Origin: an uncultured Lachnospiraceae bacterium
GTDB lineage: Bacteria; Bacillota; Clostridia; Lachnospirales; Lachnospiraceae
Assembly (NCBI GenBank): GCA_910584845.1
Contig: CAJUDH010000040.1
Location: 1 to 8,042, forward strand
Direction of reading: 5' to 3'
Length of the DNA: 8,042 nt
The notes under the pieces: generated by a model
The model's input: only the letters and a program-made list of their open reading frames with translations
Told to the model about the DNA's origin: nothing
Database searches by the model: none
Made by a program: the position numbers and the translations under genes
Part shown: one piece after another, positions 1 to 4,615 of the stretch
Numbering within the stretch: the stretch's first letter is position 1
Layout: the number at the start of each line of letters is the position of its first letter

Positions 1-72
1 TACAGAATCCTTATCCCAAAAGAAATTTAGAAAAATAATGATACAAAGAGGCCCTGAAAATCAGGATTGTCC
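1..72. other. Left-edge intergenic sequence, nothing identified
   Basis: This AT-rich stretch lies beyond the terminator. A small hairpin (CCTGA-AAA-TCAGG, 53-65) has no T tract on either side. No open frame with a ribosome binding site is visible. Confidence 0.4.
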
Positions 73-103
73 AAAAAAATAGCCCACTGGTTTGCCAGTG
101 GGC
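73..103 (-). terminator. Rho-independent terminator of the HD/YwgA operon
   Basis: A perfect 9-bp stem (GCCCACTGG at 82-90 and CCAGTGGGC at 95-103) encloses the 4-base loop TTTG. Read on the minus strand it is followed by TA and then seven T residues (73-79). It lies about 30 bases past the stop of the YwgA-like gene. On the plus strand there is no T tract after the stem, so it works in one direction only. Confidence 0.9.
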
Positions 104-131
104 CATAGCCTCAAATTCAAATCCCGTTTTC

Positions 132-641
132 TCATCTAATTATATACCCATGACCTTTTAAAATCTCCAATTCCTGACGGAGATAATCGGCTGTAAATTT
201 TTTGCTTTTAATCTTTAGCACATCACGGATAATCTGTTCGCTGTCACCGTTGTCCTCAAGCAACGTATGGGCCACATAATCCAACGTGGTTAAAGCTTCC
301 AATTCTGAAGCAGATTTTTTTCCAAAATGGTTCAATATGTCAAAAACTTTTTCTTTTTCTTCCGGGCTTAAAACCTGGGGAAATTTATTTTCGCTTACCG
401 GCCGTATCCGGTGGGTCAAGTGGTCTACCGTAATGTTGATTACCCCTTGGGCTTCCAATGCATGCAATGCGTCATCCAAGGCGGAGCTATATGGGCCATA
501 AAAATGGATCGCATAATTTAAGTTGAGTTTGATGCCTTTCCGCTCCATGAGGTACAAAAGCTTTTGAACCATTTTCTTGCCTGGTTCCTGATCCAGGCAG
601 ATATAGTGCAGAATTTCTTCAAACTTATCAAAATTCTTCAT
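132..641 (-). CDS. YwgA-family protein
   Basis: This is a 169-residue soluble protein that resembles the Bacillus YwgA family. The resemblance is clearest in KKMVQKLLYLMERKGI (residues 22-37), followed by HFYGPYS at 46-52; this 'K-[IL]-x-Y ... yGPYs' arrangement is typical of YwgA and recalls helix-turn-helix antitoxin-like folds. No catalytic residues, signal peptide or membrane segment are seen. The ATG lies 18 bases after the stop of the upstream HD-domain gene, and a G-rich ribosome binding region (GGGAGTGGGA) overlaps that junction, so the two genes are almost certainly co-transcribed and perhaps translationally coupled. From memory, ywgA lies beside the HD-domain gene ywfO in Bacillus, which supports the call. 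The biochemical function is unknown; a role alongside the HD enzyme is inference. The gene looks intact. Confidence 0.8.
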   Translation of the reverse strand: MKNFDKFEEILHYICLDQEPGKKMVQKLLYLMERKGIKLNLNYAIHFYGPYSSALDDALHALEAQGVINITVDHLTHRIRPVSENKFPQVLSPEEKEKVFDILNHFGKKSASELEALTTLDYVAHTLLEDNGDSEQIIRDVLKIKSKKFTADYLRQELEILKGHGYIIR

Positions 642-659
642 AAATCAATCCCACTCCCG

Positions 660-1943
660 TCAACTATTAATGTATTTTTGGACAAACGCCGTGACATCAT
701 CAAAAAGGGCCCGGTCTGTCAGGTAAATCCGTTGAATATTAATTTTATCCGTCAGGCTTTTGATAATGACGGATTCTTCCGATATTGTCGAAATCTTGCC
801 TTCCGTTTCATCTACGATGATAATAGCACGTTCATCGTCAACCGTGGTTTTTATTGGTATTTTATGAGGCATCTTATCAGCAGAACAGTCCTCAATAAAA
901 GAATCTTTTCCAAATTTTTCGTAAATAAGCTTACGGATAATATTAAAATTTTTAAAATCTGCTTCCGTTGGATGGGTTTTCGTCTCAAATATACGAGGAT
1001 ACACCTTCCGATGTACAATATTTTCACATTCTATGAAATTGCCTGCATTTTCCCTCAATAAATCCCATATGCGGTAGTCGTCCCATTCCAAGTATTCTTT
1101 GGTCACGGAAGGGAATTTTCCGCCGGGAAGGACCTTTTTCAAGGCAGAGGCATACATGGTATCAAAAAAGCGCCGTGTGCGGTGGAAATACACTTGCACA
1201 AACATAAAATACCTGGCCAGCATAAATTCTTCAAAAGCCTGAATGCCGCCGGATTGGATAGCAAGGCGGGGGAACCCTTCCCTTTGGCAGATTGTCAGGC
1301 AGGAAAGCAGCCTTTCCACATCATATCTGCCATAATTCACCCCGCAATACAGGGCATCCCGAAGCAGGTAGTCCATTTTGTCGCAGTCCAGTTCACTATC
1401 CATAAAACTTTTTAAAAAAGTATATTCTAAATCAGGGCCGGGATCTTTCCCCTGATAAATATTACATATCAAATTAGGGGTAATGTGGTAAGCCTCCCCA
1501 TATTCCCGCGCAAAGCGGCAGCCGATTTGGTCAATAATATCCGCTATTTCCGTCTCCAATATTACATTCTGGGTAAAGTTCTCATGGGCCATCCCTTGTG
1601 GGAATACAGCCTCTGCCGCATGGGAGAATGGGGCGTGCCCTAAGTCATGGGTAAGGGCAATCAGCCTTAATATTTGCCGGTAAACTATGATTTTTTCATG
1701 GGGCCAACCGGGCGTTCCGTTTTTAATTGCAGATTCAAAAGCGCGGGTGACCATATGCATCACACCTATAGAATGTTCAAACCGGGTGTGATGGGCACCA
1801 TGGAATACCAGGTGGGTCATAGCCAGCTGCTTGATATTGCGTAGCCTTTGAAAAGGTCCTGCGTTAATAATTTCCCTCTCAAAAGCGTTTACTTCTATAA
1901 AACCGTGAACCGGGTCACGAAATTTATCATGTGCCTTTTTCAT
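660..1943 (-). CDS. HD-domain phosphohydrolase, YwfO/SAMHD1-like dNTP triphosphohydrolase family
   Basis: This 427-residue cytoplasmic protein probably hydrolyses (deoxy)nucleotide triphosphates. It opens with the family signature KFRDPVHGFI (residues 7-16) and FQRLRNIKQL (31-40). The metal-binding HD set is complete: H57 in RFEHSIGV, H99-D100 in THDLGHAPFSH, and D186 in SELDCDKMDYLLRD. The C-terminal part (about 300-427) is less conserved, as expected for this family. The start was set at the ATG at 1943, directly before KKAHDKFRDP, which has a GGAAAGAAGG ribosome binding region. An in-frame ATG 57 bases upstream has no Shine-Dalgarno sequence and would add 19 unconserved residues. It is the first gene of a two-gene operon with the YwgA-like gene. 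Exact substrate preference (dGTP-activated, general dNTP, or another phosphoester) cannot be read from sequence. SAMHD1-like dNTPases can restrict phages, but this one looks like the widespread Firmicutes housekeeping type. Confidence 0.9.
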   Translation of the reverse strand: MKKAHDKFRDPVHGFIEVNAFEREIINAGPFQRLRNIKQLAMTHLVFHGAHHTRFEHSIGVMHMVTRAFESAIKNGTPGWPHEKIIVYRQILRLIALTHDLGHAPFSHAAEAVFPQGMAHENFTQNVILETEIADIIDQIGCRFAREYGEAYHITPNLICNIYQGKDPGPDLEYTFLKSFMDSELDCDKMDYLLRDALYCGVNYGRYDVERLLSCLTICQREGFPRLAIQSGGIQAFEEFMLARYFMFVQVYFHRTRRFFDTMYASALKKVLPGGKFPSVTKEYLEWDDYRIWDLLRENAGNFIECENIVHRKVYPRIFETKTHPTEADFKNFNIIRKLIYEKFGKDSFIEDCSADKMPHKIPIKTTVDDERAIIIVDETEGKISTISEESVIIKSLTDKINIQRIYLTDRALFDDVTAFVQKYINS

Positions 1944-2042
1944 ATAGGCATGCCTTCTTTCCGGTTTGCTTGCCTGAAAGCTTGTCTGAATGTGGACCAT
2001 GACAGATATGGAGGATAGAAAATAGCTTCCTATGGCATCCTA

Positions 2043-2071
2043 ATCTTATCATAGTGCCAGGAGAATAGCAA
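2043..2071 (-). promoter_or_regulatory. Candidate promoter of the HD/YwgA operon
   Basis: On the minus strand, TTGCTA (2066-2071) and TAAGAT (2043-2048) are separated by exactly 17 bases. Each matches the sigma-A consensus at 4 of 6 positions. This would give a leader of roughly 90 bases before the start at 1943. The match is modest; the AT-rich stretch at 2085-2110 is an alternative. Confidence 0.35.
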
Positions 2072-2109
2072 GAGAACTGTCCAGACGAAAATTTTATACT
2101 ATTATCAGA

Positions 2110-2136
2110 ATGGCCCATAAAAAGTTATAGGGCCAT
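2110..2136. other. Imperfect stem-loop between the secreted protein and the HD gene
   Basis: ATGGCCC (2110-2116) and GGGCCAT (2130-2136) pair perfectly. The pairing extends inward by ATAA/TTAT around an AAAG loop with one bulged A, giving about 11 bp in total. Neither side carries a proper T tract, so it is not a textbook terminator. It may end transcription of the upstream secreted-protein gene, protect its 3' end, or act as an operator. The rest of 1944-2254 holds only the candidate HD promoter. Confidence 0.5.
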
Positions 2137-2254
2137 CCTCTATATTTATAGAACAAACGGCATATTCCACATTCAGGCATAGCAAGTTTTGTGTTCCAGA
2201 GGCGCATGCCTGGCATTCTTATTATTTATAGGGGTTGCCCGCGAAAGCCAAAGG

Positions 2255-2998
2255 TCAGGAAGACTGGTTTTGATATGCGTCCCAGGCTTCTTCAGGGCTA
2301 TTAAACCCTCCGGATTGAATTGCTTTAAAGTCTACGTCAATAAATTCCGTATTCTCGTCGATTTGCCCGCCTACCACGTTGGCAAAAGTTACCGTGTTGA
2401 ATAACGGCGGGATATCATGCCCGGCAGGTACAGGGATTTCCCTGTTTCCGCCCCCTGTATAGATATACTCATAAATACGGTAGCCGTCCCCTTCCACCGG
2501 ATATGGCGATAAAAGCCTCATTCCACAATCCCAATTGACCTGGTAAGAGAACAATTCCGTTTTTACGGCTTGTCCGCCATAAAACAGGTTGCCGTACCTG
2601 TCTGCCGTAGACACGGTCGCCACAGGGACTTTTACCGTCATCCTTACATAGGCATCGTTTTTACTATTATTTTTGATCGCCGGGTCTTTAGGGATTACCT
2701 TGCCGGCGTACATATTTTCTGCTTCTTGTATACCTAATGCATTGGACGCCGTAGCGTCCGATGGGGTGGCATCCGATGGGGTGGCATATGTGCCATCCGG
2801 AAGTTCGCCGTCCCAGCTGGTTTCATATAAGTTAAAGTCCACGCTGCCTACGGTAAACTTATTTTTTGCCAGTTCATAATCTGTCATGTAGGCCAACGTC
2901 CCGCCCAGGCTTAAGATGGCGATCAGGCATGCGGCAGTCATGATTTTGGCTTTACTGCTAATTTTGACGCTGCGCTTAGTGATCCTTAATTTTTTCAT
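2255..2998 (-). CDS. Secreted protein with SipW-type signal peptide (TasA/camelysin-like)
   Basis: This is a 247-residue exported protein. After a basic N-terminus (KKLRITKRSVKISSKAK) comes a hydrophobic segment (about 19-36) ending in GGTLAYMTD. This is the hallmark of SipW-dependent signal peptides, as in TasA and camelysin ('GGTxAxFxD'); cleavage after A36 is predicted by analogy. The mature part begins with a TasA-like KNKFTVGSVDFNLYE (45-59), then a low-complexity insert of ATPSD repeats (72-87), then a likely beta-rich domain. The ATG at 2998 is chosen because it has a strong AGGAGAGGAAG ribosome binding site and directly precedes the signal peptide. The frame is open further upstream, but the ATG at 3157 has no ribosome binding site. 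The gene follows the signal peptidase that presumably processes it, 201 bases downstream. The product could be a biofilm-fibre subunit or another surface protein; similarity beyond the leader is too weak to choose. Confidence 0.85.
   Translation of the reverse strand: MKKLRITKRSVKISSKAKIMTAACLIAILSLGGTLAYMTDYELAKNKFTVGSVDFNLYETSWDGELPDGTYATPSDATPSDATASNALGIQEAENMYAGKVIPKDPAIKNNSKNDAYVRMTVKVPVATVSTADRYGNLFYGGQAVKTELFSYQVNWDCGMRLLSPYPVEGDGYRIYEYIYTGGGNREIPVPAGHDIPPLFNTVTFANVVGGQIDENTEFIDVDFKAIQSGGFNSPEEAWDAYQNQSS
2754..2783 (-). repeat. Two-copy 15-bp tandem repeat coding for ATPSD
   Basis: GCGTCCGATGGGGTG (2754-2768) is followed directly by GCATCCGATGGGGTG (2769-2783). They differ at one base, and a partial third unit (GCAT) follows. 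Each unit encodes one A-T-P-S-D pentapeptide (read on the minus strand) in the linker after the signal-peptide-proximal region of the secreted protein. Confidence 0.85.
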
Positions 2999-3199
2999 GT
3001 AAATCTTCCTCTCCTTTTTGACATATTTATGGCCGTTTGGCCTTTGTTTGTAATACTGCTCCCCTGGCACATCCCTGCGCCAATATCGGTGTAATGTTGC
3101 CTGCCTCTGATATGGCAAATCAACCAGCCCTTTTGTACCACTCCCTTCCCTTTGCATGTAATTCTTGGCTATGTAAGCTTTTACTAAAAAGGTTACAGG
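2999..3199 (-). other. 201-bp gap between signal peptidase and secreted protein, open in frame
   Basis: No separate gene with a ribosome binding site is visible here. On the minus strand, the frame that continues past the TGA of the signal peptidase stays open through the whole gap and is the same frame as the secreted protein. The only in-frame ATG in the gap (3157) is preceded by GCCAAGAATTAC, which is not a Shine-Dalgarno sequence. The gap therefore reads as leader sequence or as a decayed 3' extension of the signal peptidase. No convincing terminator hairpin is seen, which allows read-through transcription into the secreted-protein gene. Confidence 0.5.
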
Positions 3200-3601
3200 T
3201 CATTGCCGAAGAAGCAGATAACCCAAAGCGGGGATGTGGAACCGGACCTTTCCGTATATATTGCTAAAAGGGACCGGAGCAGAATCCTGCAATTGGTTTG
3301 CGTCCCCTTTAGTAGTTACGGATTGGCCTTCCAGGTCTGCCGACACGACCCGATGTGTGACCATCACGTCCCCGGCCTGAAAACTGATAATGTCCCCAGG
3401 GCAGATTGCTTCATTTTTTTCATAGGGTTTCACATAAATTACACTCCCTGCCTTTATGGCAGGTTCCATGCTGCTGCTCATCACCACATAGGCCTTCATG
3501 TGGAATGCTTTTGGAAGCCACACTGCTGCCGCCAAAAGGAAAGCTGCCGCCAGGATCAGGTTTATGGCCCATCGAAATAAAATCTGCAAAGTTTTTTCCA
3601 T
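3200..3601 (-). CDS. SipW-like (ER-type) signal peptidase I
   Basis: This 133-residue membrane protease cleaves signal peptides on the outer face of the membrane. One N-terminal membrane segment (about 11-29) is followed by the catalytic motif SSSMEP with nucleophile S44. H83 in THRVV takes the place of the usual lysine. TKGDAN (97-102) supplies the conserved D100. The Ser-His(-Asp) arrangement is that of B. subtilis SipW and archaeal/ER-type peptidases rather than the Ser-Lys bacterial type. The ATG at 3601 has an excellent GGAGGAG ribosome binding site. The protein ends right after the conserved GKVRFHIPALGYLLL and so lacks the C-terminal membrane segment and tail of the about 190-residue SipW. 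The neighbouring secreted protein, with a SipW-type leader, is its obvious substrate. It lies 56 bases after the sigma-like gene, consistent with an operon. Confidence 0.92.
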   Translation of the reverse strand: MEKTLQILFRWAINLILAAAFLLAAAVWLPKAFHMKAYVVMSSSMEPAIKAGSVIYVKPYEKNEAICPGDIISFQAGDVMVTHRVVSADLEGQSVTTKGDANQLQDSAPVPFSNIYGKVRFHIPALGYLLLRQ

Positions 3602-3635
3602 GTTATCTCCTCCTTCTACTATTTATCCGCCAAAT

Positions 3636-3649
3636 CGAACATATGTACG
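3636..3649 (-). promoter_or_regulatory. LexA-like box upstream of the signal peptidase (weak)
   Basis: CGAACATATGTACG differs by one base from the ideal Gram-positive SOS operator CGAACATATGTTCG. It lies about 35 bases before the signal peptidase ATG, in the short gap after the sigma-like gene. No clear -35/-10 pair was found around it, so the site may be fortuitous. Confidence 0.35.
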
Positions 3650-3657
3650 ATTACCGA

Positions 3658-4068
3658 TTAAAAAATTTCCAATTTTTTCCGGAGTTTACGTAAAAGCTTT
3701 TGATGCCGGGCCTGAAGTGTCGTTACCGGGATCCGCTTCATCCGGGCAAAAGCGCGGAGGGACTTGCCATAAACATAAAGGCTGCACAACATTTCTTGTT
3801 CGCTTTCGTTTAATTCTTTCATGCTTTCCCGCAGTTTCCCTAAAAACCACAGCTTTTCTGCAGCTTCTTCTACCGATTCCGCCGTAGGGTCGGAAAACAT
3901 TTCACAGCCATTCAATTCTTCCGTATCCAAAGCATCGTAAAAAAATGTGTTGTTTTTTCGGTCGCTTTCCCGAAAATACCGTTCTTTTCGCTCCCCACGG
4001 CAGTATGTTTTATAAACTTCTTCTGTAACAGGAACCGGGATGCCTTCCACTTTAATATAATAGTCCAT
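3658..4068 (-). CDS. Small sigma-70-like regulator (region 4 helix-turn-helix)
   Basis: This 136-residue protein has a sigma-70 region 4 fold at its C-terminus: KLRESMKELNESEQEMLCSL (about 78-97) followed by the helix-turn-helix YGKSLRAFARMKRIPVTTLQ (100-119) and a basic tail (RHQKLLRKLRKKL). The N-terminal half begins YYIKVEGIPVPVTEEVYKTY and is rich in charged residues. This opening is typical of the small sigma-like proteins of Firmicutes mobile and accessory regions, and no recognisable region 2 (core binding, -10 recognition) is present. The ATG at 4068 has an AGGAGG ribosome binding site eight bases away; the longer open frame upstream (to 4257) crosses a terminator and lacks this signal. 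It probably controls the signal peptidase and secreted protein just downstream, which is inference from position. Whether it acts as a true sigma factor or an accessory DNA-binding protein is unknown. Confidence 0.82.
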   Translation of the reverse strand: MDYYIKVEGIPVPVTEEVYKTYCRGERKERYFRESDRKNNTFFYDALDTEELNGCEMFSDPTAESVEEAAEKLWFLGKLRESMKELNESEQEMLCSLYVYGKSLRAFARMKRIPVTTLQARHQKLLRKLRKKLEIF

Positions 4069-4190
4069 GGTTTGTCCTCCTTTTTGTTTGATGTGCCTTC
4101 GTAAATTTTTAGCGCTTGGCACAAAACACTGCTGTCCGCCGCCCTTATTTTGCACCAGATAAGCCGGGGAAATTTCAGGCAAGTGCCCAG

Positions 4191-4235
4191 AAAGCAAAAA
4201 GGAGAGGCATACTGCCCTTGGCAATATGTCTCTCC
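4191..4235 (-). terminator. Rho-independent terminator of the zinc-ribbon gene
   Basis: A 16-base inverted repeat (4201-4216 and 4220-4235) with a 3-base loop pairs at all but two positions. On the minus strand one of these is a G-T wobble and one an A-C mismatch. It is followed on that strand by TTTTTGCTTT (4191-4200). It starts 18 bases after the stop of the zinc-ribbon gene and separates it from the sigma-like gene, so the latter needs its own promoter within 4069-4190; I saw no convincing one. Confidence 0.8.
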
Positions 4236-4253
4236 TGCTATTTGGTAATTGGA

Positions 4254-4418
4254 TCATTCCTTTGCTAGGTAGCCTTTATTTAATTCTTCTTTCCAAATGG
4301 CCACCCCCACTACTTTTCGGCAGCGTGGGCACTTGATCTCGATCCGTCCCCTGGTATCTGGCGTAATGTCAAATAACCGTTGATGGCAATATTTACAATA
4401 TATTGTTGTCGTCCCCAT
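4254..4418 (-). CDS. Small zinc-ribbon protein, Com-like
   Basis: This 54-residue protein carries two CxxC knuckles: C8-K-Y-C11 and C30-P-R-C33. The spacing (YCKYCHQRLFDI then GRIEIKCPRC) recalls the phage Mu Com-type zinc finger, which in phages is an RNA-binding translational activator. The match is by pattern only, so a generic zinc ribbon is the safe reading. It starts at ATG 4418 with GGGAGGAGAG about ten bases upstream; an in-frame stop lies immediately before, so the start is not extendable. It ends with TGA at 4254, directly followed by a terminator. It is a single-gene transcript with a sigma-A-like promoter and an overlapping LexA-like box, suggesting induction on DNA damage. It is divergent from the SIR2-STAND gene and shares a 197-bp regulatory region with it. 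Confidence 0.78.
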   Translation of the reverse strand: MGTTTIYCKYCHQRLFDITPDTRGRIEIKCPRCRKVVGVAIWKEELNKGYLAKE

Positions 4419-4443
4419 TTTTCAATCACTCTCCTCCCTTCTT

Positions 4444-4457
4444 CGAACGTATGTTCT
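4444..4457 (-). promoter_or_regulatory. LexA (SOS) box over the zinc-ribbon transcription start
   Basis: CGAACGTATGTTCT matches the Firmicutes LexA operator CGAACRNRYGTTYC at all but the last position. It begins six bases downstream of the -10 element of the minus-strand promoter, so bound LexA would cover the start site, the classic repressing position. Confidence 0.7.
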
Positions 4458-4462
4458 ATTTT

Positions 4463-4491
4463 AGTCTAGCAAAGAACAGGGGCTTTGTCAA
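4463..4491 (-). promoter_or_regulatory. Promoter of the zinc-ribbon gene
   Basis: On the minus strand, TTGACA (4486-4491), a perfect -35, is separated by 17 bases from TAGACT (4463-4468), a 4-of-6 -10. The predicted start is near 4456, inside the LexA-like box. Confidence 0.75.
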
Positions 4492-4517
4492 TATTAATTT
4501 TTATCATCGGTTATTTC

Positions 4518-4546
4518 TTGATGGCAACATGAATTTGCAGTAAAAT
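4518..4546 (+). promoter_or_regulatory. Promoter of the SIR2-STAND gene
   Basis: TTGATG (4518-4523) is separated by 17 bases from TAAAAT (4541-4546). They match the sigma-A consensus at 4 and 5 of 6 positions. The predicted start near 4553 gives a leader of about 60 bases before the TTG at 4616. The -35 lies only 26 bases from that of the divergent zinc-ribbon promoter, so the two may compete or share regulators. Confidence 0.65.
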
Positions 4547-4603
4547 AAAGGCATAATGGAAACAACTATTGGTACGGCAAGGGTAACCTAGAGAAAATCT
4601 GAC

Positions 4604-4608
4604 GGAGG
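4604..4608 (+). promoter_or_regulatory. Ribosome binding site fixing the TTG start
   Basis: GGAGG lies seven bases before TTG at 4616-4618, the ideal spacing. An in-frame TAG at 4589-4591 rules out upstream starts, and the next in-frame ATG (codon 44) would delete the GTGIS motif of the SIR2 domain. The GTG at 4608-4610 runs into a stop after three codons. Confidence 0.85.
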
Positions 4609-4615
4609 TGCCATT

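Noticed and set aside
1944..2000. A 19-residue N-terminal extension of the HD-domain protein from the ATG at 2000
   Set aside because: No Shine-Dalgarno sequence precedes that ATG, the added residues are not family-like, and the ATG at 1943 has a ribosome binding site right before the conserved KFRDPVHG start.
3203..3887. Plus-strand open frames opposite the signal peptidase and sigma-like genes
   Set aside because: They are antisense shadows of two genes with intact catalytic or DNA-binding motifs and strong ribosome binding sites.
4069..4257. A 63-residue N-terminal extension of the sigma-like protein
   Set aside because: It crosses the terminator hairpin of the zinc-ribbon gene, and the AGGAGG site belongs to the ATG at 4068.
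4556..4591. An 11-codon upstream open frame (ATG at 4556 to TAG at 4591) in the leader of the SIR2-STAND gene
   Set aside because: It begins only a few bases after the predicted transcription start, has no ribosome binding site, and its stop is well before the GGAGG used by the main gene.
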